This document shows, in pieces, positions 1 through 8,110 of a stretch of 63,253 nt of DNA. The number at the start of each line of letters is the position of its first letter. Positions within the stretch are counted from its first letter, which is position 1. Below the pieces are notes generated by a model, which saw only the letters and a program-made list of their open reading frames with translations, was not told the origin of the DNA and made no database searches. The translations under genes were made by a program, and so were the position numbers. Origin of the DNA: an uncultured Pelagibacteraceae bacterium (GTDB lineage Bacteria; Pseudomonadota; Alphaproteobacteria; Pelagibacterales; Pelagibacteraceae); assembly GCA_902590845.1 (NCBI GenBank), contig CACIYJ010000004.1:1-63253 (forward strand). The letters are read 5' to 3'.

Positions 1-181
1 CAGCCACTTAGTTTTATTTGTTTTTTTGAAAATGACTCCATGTAGAAACAAGCTTGAATTCATTAGTATCGAATTAAGCCTTTAAGGTCAAATTTTTATA
101 AATAATAGTTTAGTTAAAAGTTTATTTGTCAATAAAACTATAATATAATTTATTTGTTTAAAAAAGATGTATTAAATTCAA
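1..181. other. AT-rich upstream region, no gene seen
   Basis: No open frame of note lies here. Two overlapping TATAAT matches occur at 139-144 and 144-149, about 35 bases before the radical SAM start. A TTTATT at 121-126 stands 17 bases before the second one and could serve as a weak -35 element. In sequence this AT-rich such matches arise easily, so a promoter is only a possibility. The gene that lies upstream of the window cannot be judged. Confidence 0.4.
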
Positions 182-1285
182 ATGTTATTTAAAAATACTA
201 GCACATCGCACGTTATCAAAAATATTTTGTTCACTAAAAAAGAACCAGTGAGCATTGTGCATTTTGTTACAAATAGGTGTAATGCAAGATGCTCTTTTTG
301 CTTTATCGATTTTGATGACCCTAAAACTTTTGCAGGCGAACTTACAATAGAAGAAATTGATAAATTAACAAAAAATCTTGGAAAATCTTTATTAAATATA
401 AATATCACTGGGGGGGAACCTTTTGCTAGAAAAGATCTAATTGAGATAGCAAAAAAATATCTTACTAACACCACTATTCAGTCGATTTACATAACCACTA
501 ATGCAAGTTTGCCTGATAGAGTAAAAAAATTTGCAGAAGAAATCTCAAGATTTCGAAAAGGGGTCGAGCTTACTTTTCAAATCTCTATTGATGATTTGCC
601 AGAGCAACATAACAAGGTTAGAAAGGTAAAAAACTTATTTTCTAATTGTATTGAAACATACGAAATATTAAAAAAGATGGGAAACAATATCAATCCTGTA
701 GTCAGCATAACCGTCACCCATGAAAATTGCGATAACATTCAAGAGATTTTTAATTATTTACATATTAAATGTGGAATAGAGTCTATGAAATGCACTATCG
801 TAAGAGATGAAGGTGTTTATAAAACTCCTTATGAAAAAAAGAAAAAAATATTTGATGCTTATAGTTGGCTAACTAACGAAATTAAGGAAAAAATTAAGAC
901 AAATAAAATAAGAAATTATAATACGACCTCAATACAGGGAAGAGTTCACCAAAAAAAAGACATCATATCTTGGGAGATGATAAAAAAAATGTACATGAAT
1001 CCAAAATATATTAGCCCTTGTCACGCAGGTAGTTTATTTGGAATTATAACAGCCAATGGAAAAATTTATCCGTGTGAAATTTTAGAAGATAAGCTTTTGG
1101 GAAATTTAAGAGATAATGATATGAATTTTATGGAAATTTGGAATGGAAAAAAATCAAAAGATGCTAGAAAATACATTATAAAAACTAAATGCAATTGTAC
1201 ATATGAGTGTGCTCTATCATATAATATATTAGGCAACTGGCGCTACCAATCACAGTTAGCCTCATCAGCATTTAACCTAGATTAA
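182..1285 (+). CDS. Radical SAM/SPASM domain protein
   Basis: The protein has 367 residues. Cys33, Cys37 and Cys40 form the CxxxCxxC cluster motif of radical SAM enzymes, and GGEP at 77-80 is the usual SAM-binding motif. The last 90 residues hold five more Cys (280, 298, 337, 339, 343), the pattern of a SPASM domain that binds extra iron-sulfur clusters. Such enzymes modify peptides, sugars or other small substrates by radical chemistry; the substrate here cannot be told. A GT2 glycosyltransferase follows 14 bases downstream and a GT61 enzyme lies nearby, so a role in cell-surface glycan or glycopeptide modification is an inference from context. The ATG at 182 is preceded by no strong ribosome-binding site. 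Confidence 0.85.
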   Translation: MLFKNTSTSHVIKNILFTKKEPVSIVHFVTNRCNARCSFCFIDFDDPKTFAGELTIEEIDKLTKNLGKSLLNINITGGEPFARKDLIEIAKKYLTNTTIQSIYITTNASLPDRVKKFAEEISRFRKGVELTFQISIDDLPEQHNKVRKVKNLFSNCIETYEILKKMGNNINPVVSITVTHENCDNIQEIFNYLHIKCGIESMKCTIVRDEGVYKTPYEKKKKIFDAYSWLTNEIKEKIKTNKIRNYNTTSIQGRVHQKKDIISWEMIKKMYMNPKYISPCHAGSLFGIITANGKIYPCEILEDKLLGNLRDNDMNFMEIWNGKKSKDARKYIIKTKCNCTYECALSYNILGNWRYQSQLASSAFNLD

Positions 1286-1299
1286 TTCTAATATTTTTG

Positions 1300-2307
1300 A
1301 TGAATAACAAAAAATTTAATATTGTAATTCCTTCATTAACTTTAAGTTCTGAACTTATAAATTGTTTATTAAAATTTAATAACCAAAAGTATAAAAATTT
1401 TTTTGTTACTATAGTTTTAGACTACAAAAATAAAAAAAACATTCCTAAGTTAAACTATAAATTAAATATTTTGAAAGTTGGAAAAAGAACTATGTCATTT
1501 AAAAGGAATTATGGTGTTAAAAAGTTCAAATCTGATTTGATAGCCTTTATAGACAGTGACGCCTATGCAGATAAAAACTGGCTTTTAAATGGACTTAAAA
1601 TTTTAACAAAAAATAAAAATGAAATAATAGGTGGACCAAGCATACCCTTTCCACACCAAACATTTATTGAAATGATGTGTCATTATGCTAAAAGATCATA
1701 TTTTGTAACTGGATACTTAAATTTTAGAAAATATAAAGCTAAAAGCAGATATTGTGATTGGTTAGAGTCTTGCAATTTAATGATGCATAGAGATTTGTTT
1801 TTAGGAAATGGCGGCATGAATGAAAATATTTATGTAGGTGAAGATAAAGAATTTACTGAAAGATTTAAAAAAAAAAATAACTTAATAAAGGTTTTTTATA
1901 CCCCAAAATTGTTTATTTATCATAAAGAAAGAACCCTACCAAAATTTCTTGTACAAAGGATGGTTTTTGGCGCCGATATTTACAATATAATTAATTTTAA
2001 TAATAAGCTTAACTCTTTTCAGCCTTTACTTCCATTAGCTGTTCTTGTTTCGCTAGTTTTTATTCTAGTTATAGATATCAATAATATTTTAAAATTCAAT
2101 ATATTGATTTCTTTTATTGGGATTATTCAAGTATTAATTTTATTTAATATTTTTAGATATATTAAAAAAATTAAAAATATAATATTCGTTTTAATAATCG
2201 TAAACTTAGCCAATATATCTTATGCGATTGGCAATATACTTCAATTTACAGGTATTAAAAATTTGATTAATAGAAAAATTTATCTAAAATCTAGAAATAA
2301 TAAATAA
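1300..2307 (+). CDS. Glycosyltransferase family 2, membrane-anchored
   Basis: A 335-residue GT-A type glycosyltransferase. The N-terminus begins with the typical FNIVIPSLT strand, and a DSD metal/nucleotide-sugar motif sits at about residues 85-87 in the setting AFIDSDAYADKNWL. A further acidic motif, GEDKEF, precedes the C-terminal half. From about residue 230 the chain is strongly hydrophobic, with two to four predicted membrane spans, so the enzyme probably works at the inner face of the cytoplasmic membrane. I took the ATG at 1300 rather than the in-frame TTG one codon earlier. Donor and acceptor are unknown. It lies 14 bases after the radical SAM gene and is probably co-transcribed with it. 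Confidence 0.85.
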   Translation: MNNKKFNIVIPSLTLSSELINCLLKFNNQKYKNFFVTIVLDYKNKKNIPKLNYKLNILKVGKRTMSFKRNYGVKKFKSDLIAFIDSDAYADKNWLLNGLKILTKNKNEIIGGPSIPFPHQTFIEMMCHYAKRSYFVTGYLNFRKYKAKSRYCDWLESCNLMMHRDLFLGNGGMNENIYVGEDKEFTERFKKKNNLIKVFYTPKLFIYHKERTLPKFLVQRMVFGADIYNIINFNNKLNSFQPLLPLAVLVSLVFILVIDINNILKFNILISFIGIIQVLILFNIFRYIKKIKNIIFVLIIVNLANISYAIGNILQFTGIKNLINRKIYLKSRNNK

Positions 2308-2415
2308 AAAACACATATCGAAGACTGGAAGATAGAGACGGAATATAATTCTTTTTTACTTCTTTAAAATCCTTGTGTATTAATATACTAACAATAACAA
2401 TAAAAATAACACAGT

Positions 2416-2501
2416 GCCCTCGTGGTGAAATTGGTAGACACAAAGGACTTAAAATCCTTGCCCTTTTGGGAGTGCCAGTTCGAGTCTGGCCGAGGGCACC
2501 A
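2416..2501 (+). tRNA. tRNA-Leu (anticodon UAA)
   Basis: The acceptor stem pairs GCCCTCG (2416-2422) with CGAGGGC (2491-2497), followed by discriminator A and an encoded CCA. The anticodon loop CTTAAAA lies between AAGGA and TCCTT and gives UAA, reading UUA, the favoured Leu codon in this AT-rich DNA. A long variable arm is present, as expected for class II tRNA-Leu. The 3' end lies 8 bases before the NAD kinase start, so that mRNA may begin as the tRNA 3' trailer. Confidence 0.96.
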
Positions 2502-2509
2502 TTTTAAAA

Positions 2510-3274
2510 ATGATTAAAGCAGTAATTATTTCAGATACCAATAAAAAATCTTTAACGATTAAGAAATTTTTAATAAAAAAAATTAAGACTAATTTAATCA
2601 AAAGATCGAATTTAGTCATTATTATAGGAGGCGATGGATTTATGCTTAAAACATTAAAAAAAAATAAAAAATCATCAAATTTATTTTATGGAATTAATTC
2701 AGGTAATTACGGTTTTCTTATGAATAAATTTTCAAGAAAAAATATTATTAAAAATTTATCTAAGGCTAAAATGATAAAAATCTCTCCTCTGGAGATGAAA
2801 GTTAACAGCAAAAATAGAACAAAAAAAAGTTTGGCGATAAATGAAGTATCTATTTTAAGACAAAGCAGGCAAGCAGCATCTATATCAATAAAAAATGGTT
2901 CAGGATATATTATTAGAAAATTAATTTCAGATGGAGTTTTAGTTTCTACTCCAGCAGGAAGTACAGCTTACAACATGTCAGTTCATGGACCTATATTAAG
3001 TTTAAATTCTAAAAAAATATCTATAGCTCCGATAAGCGCTTTTCGACCAAGACGTTGGAGAGGAAAAATTGTTAGCGATAAATCTAAAATTATTATTAAA
3101 AACTTGAATCCTAAAAAGAGACCTATTAGTGCTGTAGCGGATAATATTGAAGTAAGAAATGCCAGAACTATTCATATAAAAATTAATCATAAAATTAGAT
3201 TTAATCTTCTATACGATAAAAATAGAAGTCTTCAAAAAAAAATCAAGCTAGAGCAATTAAGAAAAGAAACTTGA
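2510..3274 (+). CDS. nadK: NAD kinase
   Basis: A 254-residue protein that phosphorylates NAD to NADP with ATP in the cytoplasm. GGDG at 40-43 is the signature phosphate-binding motif of the family, GINSGNYGFL (61-70) corresponds to the usual G-x-N-x-G-x-x-GFL segment, Asn-Glu at 111-112 contacts the nicotinamide ribose, and TPAGSTAYN (147-155) is the conserved core of the C-terminal domain. Length is a little below the common 260-300 residues, as in other compact genomes. The gene starts 8 bases after tRNA-Leu and ends 3 bases before a GT61 glycosyltransferase. Confidence 0.93.
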   Translation: MIKAVIISDTNKKSLTIKKFLIKKIKTNLIKRSNLVIIIGGDGFMLKTLKKNKKSSNLFYGINSGNYGFLMNKFSRKNIIKNLSKAKMIKISPLEMKVNSKNRTKKSLAINEVSILRQSRQAASISIKNGSGYIIRKLISDGVLVSTPAGSTAYNMSVHGPILSLNSKKISIAPISAFRPRRWRGKIVSDKSKIIIKNLNPKKRPISAVADNIEVRNARTIHIKINHKIRFNLLYDKNRSLQKKIKLEQLRKET

Positions 3275-3277
3275 TTA

Positions 3278-4411
3278 ATGATCAATGTTATAAAAAAAAA
3301 AGTAAAAATTATTTATAAAACGATAATTATAAAATTTTTTTATTTAATTTATAAAAAACCAATAATAAAGAATAAGAAAAAAGATGATTCAGAAAAAATC
3401 TATGATTTAAAGATTGATAAAAATAAATATAGTATATTCGAATTTCAACACGGCAGAATTTATACTGACTCAAACGATACTACCGCATATATAACAGCAA
3501 ATAATAATATTTCAGAAGCATCACTTCAATACAAAAAATTTGATTCTATAAATAGCAGAAATCAAAAAATTTCAAATAACGAAGTGCTTAAAAATGGAAC
3601 CCCTAAATTAAAAAAAAAAATTAACGGAAATCTATTAAGTGTAATATCGGGCGGTGCATCAAGGGATAATTTTACTCATTGGTTTACAGATGTTATTCCA
3701 AGAATTAAAATTTATCAGCAAAAATTTAATTTAAAAAAAATAACTAAATTTTATGTACCAAGCATAAAATATAAATTTCAATTAGAGTCATTATCTTACT
3801 TAGGAATCAATAAAGAAGATATTATTACATCTGAAGATTGTAAACACATAGAGGCAAATAAAATTTATGCTACCACGCATCCATGTTTTCATAAACCAAC
3901 AAGCGTTAAAAGATGGTCGTTAAAATATTTAAATAAAATTTATATTAAGAATAAAAGTTTAAAGAAATATCAAAAAATATTTATTGATCGTGATCAGTTT
4001 AAATTATTAGACTTAGATAATTTAAAAAAATATGCCGGATATCGTGTTCTAATGAATGAAAACGATATAAGAGATTATTTATCTTCGATTGGTTTTCTAA
4101 TAATAAAGCCAGAAAATTTTACTTTTTCAGAACAAATTAAAATATTTTCTAGCGCAAAATATGTAATTGGATTGTATGGAGCAGCCATGATGATGCTAGC
4201 TTTTTGTAAAGAAAAAACAAAAGTTCTAGAAATAAAACCTCAAAAAGGTGGTGATGAGTTTAAAAATATATCAAAATTAATAAAGCTGAAACATAAACAA
4301 ATTATTTTGAAACCAATTATTAAATCTCCAAATCCACAAAACGGCTTGTTAATCTGCCCAATTGATAAAATTAAAAAAGAACTTAAATTTTTAGGTTTAA
4401 AAGATATTTGA
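3278..4411 (+). CDS. Glycosyltransferase family 61 (DUF563) protein
   Basis: A 377-residue protein. Two stretches fit the GT61 family: the central NFTHWFTDVIPRI segment, with the conserved HW and the D-x-x-PR pattern, and the C-terminal AKYVIGLYGAAMMMLAFC segment followed by VLEI, where members usually have GxHGAGLxN. Here the His position is Tyr, so activity is less certain. The first 40 residues are Lys-rich around a short hydrophobic stretch that could touch the membrane. GT61 enzymes add sugars such as xylose or GlcNAc to glycans; the substrate here is unknown. The stop codon directly abuts the opposite-strand tRNA-Thr. Confidence 0.8.
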   Translation: MINVIKKKVKIIYKTIIIKFFYLIYKKPIIKNKKKDDSEKIYDLKIDKNKYSIFEFQHGRIYTDSNDTTAYITANNNISEASLQYKKFDSINSRNQKISNNEVLKNGTPKLKKKINGNLLSVISGGASRDNFTHWFTDVIPRIKIYQQKFNLKKITKFYVPSIKYKFQLESLSYLGINKEDIITSEDCKHIEANKIYATTHPCFHKPTSVKRWSLKYLNKIYIKNKSLKKYQKIFIDRDQFKLLDLDNLKKYAGYRVLMNENDIRDYLSSIGFLIIKPENFTFSEQIKIFSSAKYVIGLYGAAMMMLAFCKEKTKVLEIKPQKGGDEFKNISKLIKLKHKQIILKPIIKSPNPQNGLLICPIDKIKKELKFLGLKDI

Positions 4412-4487
4412 TGGTGCCCTCACACGGACTCGAACCGCGAACCTATTGATTACAAATCAATTGCTCTACCAATTGAGCTATGAGGGC
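4412..4487 (-). tRNA. tRNA-Thr (anticodon UGU)
   Basis: On the minus strand the acceptor GCCCTCA pairs with TGAGGGC, followed by discriminator A and encoded CCA. The anticodon arm TTGATTTGTAATCAA gives UGU, which reads ACA and other ACN codons. The 3' CCA directly abuts the stop codon of the convergent GT61 gene. In many bacteria tRNA-Thr lies in the tRNA-Tyr/Gly/tuf cluster; here it is close by but inverted. Confidence 0.96.
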
Positions 4488-4544
4488 TTGGTGATTTCTT
4501 TAAGGCAAAATATTATAAAACTCAATATAAATAAACCGCTATTT

Positions 4545-5288
4545 CTATTTTATTGATTGATAAATATGATGACAAACCACAGAAACGGTATTTGAAATAT
4601 TCAAACTCTCTATATTGTTATTCATTTTTACTTTAAATTTAAAATCTGAGTGCATTAAAGTTTTTGATTTTAAACCAAAACCCTCTGAACCGAATAAAAG
4701 TACATTTTTCCCTTTCCAATTATTGCTAGTAAAATCTTTGGTTGCTGAAACATCAAATGCACTAACCCAAAAATCTTTAGTCTTTAATAATTTCAATGAA
4801 GTATTTATGTTGGAAACTTTAAAAATTTTTAAATGCTCAGTTCCACCACTAGCACTCTTGTAGAGTAATTTGCTTTTAGATGGAAAAGATCTTTCTTTAA
4901 CAATTATTCCATCGATATTAAATGCAACAGCGCTTCTTATTATTGAACCTATATTCCTTGGATCTGTTACTTCTTCTAAAGCAATTAGGTTGATATTTTT
5001 ATTTTTATTCTCTAAAACAAATTCTTTTAATGTAATCTCTTCTAATTGTTCCACCTCAGCAATTAATCCTTGATGTGCTGTCTCATCTCTACCGCATAAA
5101 TTATCTAATTCTCTTCGCGATTTATAAAAAACATGTGTATTTTTGAATAAATTAGTCGATTGATTTTCTCGATTTAATTTTTTTTGAGCGTCTTCTGTTA
5201 AAAAAACTCTTTCTATTTTTCTAGAGGGATTTTTCAAAGCTCCTACAACAGCATGTTTGCCAACTATTAAAAATGTTGTTTTTTTCAT
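4545..5288 (-). CDS. rlmB: 23S rRNA 2'-O-ribose methyltransferase RlmB (SpoU/TrmH family)
   Basis: A 247-residue SPOUT-family methyltransferase. An N-terminal substrate-binding domain begins with GKHAVVGAL (10-18). The three SpoU motifs follow in order: DPRNIGSIIRSA (109-120), LLFGSEGFGL (197-206) and the knot-forming IESLNISNTVSV (226-237). The family methylates the 2'-OH of a guanosine in the peptidyl-transferase region of 23S rRNA (G2251 in E. coli). TrmH-type tRNA enzymes share the fold, but the N-terminal domain favours RlmB. It is transcribed away from the tuf block and may share a transcript with the tRNA-Thr gene downstream of it. Confidence 0.9.
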   Translation of the reverse strand: MKKTTFLIVGKHAVVGALKNPSRKIERVFLTEDAQKKLNRENQSTNLFKNTHVFYKSRRELDNLCGRDETAHQGLIAEVEQLEEITLKEFVLENKNKNINLIALEEVTDPRNIGSIIRSAVAFNIDGIIVKERSFPSKSKLLYKSASGGTEHLKIFKVSNINTSLKLLKTKDFWVSAFDVSATKDFTSNNWKGKNVLLFGSEGFGLKSKTLMHSDFKFKVKMNNNIESLNISNTVSVVCHHIYQSIK

Positions 5289-5427
5289 AATTTTTAAGTA
5301 ATTTTTTTAAATAATTAGCATATTTCAAGGAAAAATGATTGATTGCATTTATTATACAAATGCTTATAAAACGCTTGTTGTTAAATACTTTTTAAGTTAG
5401 GGGGTATCCCTAGTAGTAAAATTTTAA
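5289..5427. other. Spacer between rlmB and tRNA-Tyr with two small inverted repeats
   Basis: This gap must hold the promoters for rlmB (minus) and for the tRNA-Tyr-Gly-tuf transcript (plus). I see two dyads: GCATTT/AAATGC at 5345-5350 and 5358-5363 with a 7-base centre, and TAGGG/CCCTA at 5398-5402 and 5408-5412 with a 5-base loop, just before tRNA-Tyr. No convincing -35/-10 pair could be fixed. The G-rich hairpin could mark the 5' end or a processing point of the tRNA precursor; that is inference. Confidence 0.4.
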
Positions 5428-5513
5428 GGAGGGGTACCAAAGCGGTCAAATGGGGCGGGCTGTAAACCCGTTGACTTCGGTCTTCGAAAGTTCGAATCTT
5501 TCCCCCTCCACCA
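5428..5513 (+). tRNA. tRNA-Tyr (anticodon GUA)
   Basis: The acceptor GGAGGGG pairs with CCCCTCC, then A and encoded CCA. The anticodon arm CGGGCTGTAAACCCG gives GUA. A long class II variable arm (around GTTGACTTCGGTC) is present, as in bacterial tRNA-Tyr. It heads the cluster tRNA-Tyr, tRNA-Gly, tuf, tRNA-Trp, secE, nusG. Confidence 0.96.
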
Positions 5514-5558
5514 AATTTAAGTATTTAATAATATAAGAGCGTGTTAAGTTTGGATATT

Positions 5559-5632
5559 GCGGGTGTAGTTCAATGGTAGAACGCTAGCCTTCCAAGCTGG
5601 ATGTAAGGGTTCGATTCCCTTTACCCGCTCCA
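5559..5632 (+). tRNA. tRNA-Gly (anticodon UCC)
   Basis: The acceptor GCGGGTG pairs with TACCCGC with one G-U pair, then discriminator T and encoded CCA. The anticodon loop CTTCCAA between CTAGC and GCTGG gives UCC. It lies 45 bases after tRNA-Tyr and 38 bases before tuf, the same Tyr-Gly-tuf order as the E. coli tufB operon. Confidence 0.96.
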
Positions 5633-5670
5633 AAGTTAAAAATTAAAATATAAAGTGAGGATAAAATAAA

Positions 5671-6870
5671 ATGTCAAAAGAAAAGTTTCAGCGAAACAAA
5701 CCGCATTGTAATATCGGTACAATCGGACATGTCGACCACGGTAAGACAACATTAACCGCGGCAATTACTAAAGTGCTATCTGAAGCAGGAGGAAAAGCTA
5801 GCGCAAACTTTATTGCTTATGATCAAATAGATAAAGCACCAGAAGAAAAAGAAAGAGGAATCACAATTTCAACAGCACACGTTGAGTATGAAACTGAAAA
5901 AAGACATTACGCTCACGTAGATTGTCCAGGTCACGCCGATTATGTAAAAAATATGATTACAGGTGCTGCACAAATGGATGGAGCAATTTTAGTTGTAAAT
6001 GCAGCTGATGGTCCAATGCCTCAAACAAGAGAACATATTCTTTTAGCTCGTCAAGTTGGAGTTCCTGCAATAGTAGTATTTTTAAACAAGATTGATACAG
6101 TTAAAGACAAAGAATTGGTTGATCTTGTTGAGGAAGAAATTAGAGAACTTTTAACTTCTTATAAATTTCCAGGCGATAAAATTCCAATTGTTAAAGGATC
6201 TGCATTAAATGCTGTTGAAGGCAAAGATGAAGCAACAGGTAAAAATGCAATTATGGAATTAATGAAAGCTGTTGATGAAACAATTCCTCAACCTAATAGA
6301 CCAAAGGATAAACCTTTCTTAATGCCAGTAGAAGATGTTTTCTCAATTTCTGGCAGAGGTACAGTTGTAACAGGAAGAGTTGAAGCAGGTGTTATTAAAG
6401 TTGGAGAAGAAATAGAAATAGTTGGTATCACAGATACTAAAAAATCAGTTTGTACTGGTGTTGAAATGTTTAGAAAACTTTTAGATAGCGGTGAAGCCGG
6501 TGACAATATTGGCGCACTATTAAGAGGAGTTGAAAGAGACGATGTGCAAAGAGGTCAAGTTCTTTGTAAACCAGGCTCAATAACACCACACACAGAATTT
6601 GAATGTCAGGCTTATATTTTGAAAAAAGAAGAAGGTGGAAGACATACTCCTTTCTTTACAAAATATAGACCTCAGTTTTATTTCAGAACGACTGATGTAA
6701 CTGGTGAAGTTACTTTACCATCTGGGACAGAAATGGTTATGCCAGGTGATGATGGAAAATTCACTGTAAAATTAATCACCCCTATTGCAATGAATGACAA
6801 ATTAAATTTTGCAATTAGAGAAGGTGGTAAAACGGTTGGAGCTGGAGTAGTAACTAAAATTATAAAATAA
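5671..6870 (+). CDS. tuf: Translation elongation factor Tu
   Basis: A 399-residue GTPase that delivers aminoacyl-tRNA to the ribosomal A site. GHVDHGKT (19-26), the switch II motif DCPGH (84-88) and NKID (139-142, in place of the commoner NKCD) are the GTP-binding motifs; RGITI in switch I is intact. Domains 2 and 3 follow with the usual [10 protein letters not shown] and [14 protein letters not shown] segments. GTGAGG at 5655-5660 supplies a plausible ribosome-binding site. This is the only tuf in the window; none lies between fusA and rpsJ, where alphaproteobacteria often keep a copy. Confidence 0.98.
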   Translation: MSKEKFQRNKPHCNIGTIGHVDHGKTTLTAAITKVLSEAGGKASANFIAYDQIDKAPEEKERGITISTAHVEYETEKRHYAHVDCPGHADYVKNMITGAAQMDGAILVVNAADGPMPQTREHILLARQVGVPAIVVFLNKIDTVKDKELVDLVEEEIRELLTSYKFPGDKIPIVKGSALNAVEGKDEATGKNAIMELMKAVDETIPQPNRPKDKPFLMPVEDVFSISGRGTVVTGRVEAGVIKVGEEIEIVGITDTKKSVCTGVEMFRKLLDSGEAGDNIGALLRGVERDDVQRGQVLCKPGSITPHTEFECQAYILKKEEGGRHTPFFTKYRPQFYFRTTDVTGEVTLPSGTEMVMPGDDGKFTVKLITPIAMNDKLNFAIREGGKTVGAGVVTKIIK

Positions 6871-6876
6871 ACGCTT

Positions 6877-6952
6877 AGGAGCGTAGTTCAATTGGTAGAG
6901 CGCCGGTCTCCAAAACCGGAGGTTGTGGGTTCGAGTCCCTCCGCTCCTGCCA
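6877..6952 (+). tRNA. tRNA-Trp (anticodon CCA)
   Basis: The acceptor AGGAGCG pairs with CGCTCCT, then discriminator G and encoded CCA. The anticodon arm CCGGTCTCCAAAACCGG gives CCA. It sits 6 bases after the tuf stop codon and 12 bases before secE, so it must be cut out of the tuf-secE transcript. Confidence 0.96.
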
Positions 6953-6964
6953 AAAGAGAAAGTT

Positions 6965-7156
6965 ATGAAAAATCCTTTAAAATTTATTCAAGAAGTTAAG
7001 CAAGAAACTTTCAGAATAACTTGGCCTACAAAAAAAGATACGATGATGGGCGCTATTATGGTGTTTGCTTTAGCTTCTATAGCTGCAATTTTTTTTCTTT
7101 TTTTAGATCAAATCTTAAGATTTTTATTAAACTTAGTTCTAACTATAAATTTTTAA
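6965..7156 (+). CDS. secE: Preprotein translocase subunit SecE
   Basis: A 63-residue protein of the short, single-span SecE type. The cytoplasmic amphipathic helix (NPLKFIQEVKQETFRITWPT) carries the conserved E-V-x-x-E-x-x-x-x-x-WP pattern, followed by one membrane span of about 25 residues at 36-60. It clamps SecY in the SecYEG channel. An upstream in-frame extension runs back into tRNA-Trp, so the ATG at 6965 is the proper start. nusG follows after 3 bases, the standard secE-nusG pair. Confidence 0.95.
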   Translation: MKNPLKFIQEVKQETFRITWPTKKDTMMGAIMVFALASIAAIFFLFLDQILRFLLNLVLTINF

Positions 7157-7159
7157 TTT

Positions 7160-7684
7160 ATGAATTGGTATATAGTTCAAGCATATTCTGGGTTTGAAAA
7201 AAAAGTTGTTGGTTTAATTAAAGAAGAATTAAAAAAAAACAAATTAGAAGAAAATCTAGGAGAAATACTAGTTCCTACTCATCAAGTTACTGAAGTAAAA
7301 AAAGGAAAAAGAACTAAAAAAGAAAAAAAATATTTTCCAGGTTATGTATTAGTAAAAATTGAATTAACTAAACAGATTTATCATTTAATAAAAAATCTCC
7401 AAAAAGTTAGTGGATTTTTAGGTTCTGCAGAAAAACCTACTCCTATATCTGATAATGAGATTAAACGTATACTTGGTCAAGTTTCAGAGAGCGCTGTTAA
7501 TCAGAAAATTGGCATAACTTTTGAAATTGGTGAAAAAGTTAAAGTTTGCGATGGTCCATTTGCATCTTTTAACGGTTTAATTGAAGAAATTGATGAAGAA
7601 AAATCTAGACTTAAAGTGTCAGTTTCTATATTTGGTAGAGCAACTCCAGTAGATTTAGAATTTAACCAAGTGGAGAAAAATTAG
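7160..7684 (+). CDS. nusG: Transcription termination/antitermination factor NusG
   Basis: A 174-residue protein. The N-terminal NGN domain opens with WYIVQAYSGFEKKV, the family signature that binds the RNA polymerase clamp, and contains the FPGYVLVKI strand. The C-terminal KOW domain (GEKVKVCDGPFASFNG and on) binds S10 or Rho. Its stop codon touches the rplK start codon, so it belongs to one transcript with the ribosomal protein and rpoBC genes. Confidence 0.97.
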   Translation: MNWYIVQAYSGFEKKVVGLIKEELKKNKLEENLGEILVPTHQVTEVKKGKRTKKEKKYFPGYVLVKIELTKQIYHLIKNLQKVSGFLGSAEKPTPISDNEIKRILGQVSESAVNQKIGITFEIGEKVKVCDGPFASFNGLIEEIDEEKSRLKVSVSIFGRATPVDLEFNQVEKN

Positions 7685-8110
7685 ATGGCAAAAGAAATAA
7701 CAGGTTATGTAAAATTGCAGATCAAAGGTGGTCAAGCTAACCCAGCTCCTCCTGTTGGTCCGGCTTTAGGACAGAGAGGAATAAATATTATGGAATTCTG
7801 CAAAGCTTTTAATGAAAAAACAAAAGCTTTCATGGGAAAACCAGTGCCTGTTGTGATTACAGTTTACAAAGATAAAAAATTTGATTTTATAATTAAATCC
7901 CCACCAGCTTCACATTTTATTAGAGAGGCAGCAAAATTAAAAAGTGGTTCTAGTGAACCAGGAAGAGTTGTTGCAGGCTCAATTACAATGAAACAGGCAG
8001 AAGCAATTGCTAAAGAAAAAATGAAAGATTTGAATGCATTTGATATCAAAGAAGCAACAAAAATAATTTGTGGCTCAGCAAGATCAATGGGTATCGAGGT
8101 AAAGGAATAA
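7685..8110 (+). CDS. rplK: 50S ribosomal protein L11
   Basis: A 141-residue protein of normal length. The N-terminal [21 protein letters not shown] segment is the part that contacts elongation factors, and the C-terminal domain ending RSMGIEV binds the 23S rRNA GTPase-associated centre. Its stop codon overlaps the first base of the rplA ATG (TAATG), which favours translational coupling with L1. Confidence 0.98.
   Translation: MAKEITGYVKLQIKGGQANPAPPVGPALGQRGINIMEFCKAFNEKTKAFMGKPVPVVITVYKDKKFDFIIKSPPASHFIREAAKLKSGSSEPGRVVAGSITMKQAEAIAKEKMKDLNAFDIKEATKIICGSARSMGIEVKE

Noticed and set aside
2340-2357. GAAT-ATA-ATTC hairpin followed by six T, as a terminator after the GT2 gene
   Set aside because: Only four or five base pairs with one G-C at most; such a pattern is common by chance in DNA this rich in A and T.
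6923-6964. N-terminal extension of secE
   Set aside because: It lies inside tRNA-Trp; SecE homologues begin at the ATG at 6965.
8068-8109. N-terminal extension of rplA
   Set aside because: It reads through the end of rplK; the ATG at 8110 gives the normal L1 length and N-terminus.
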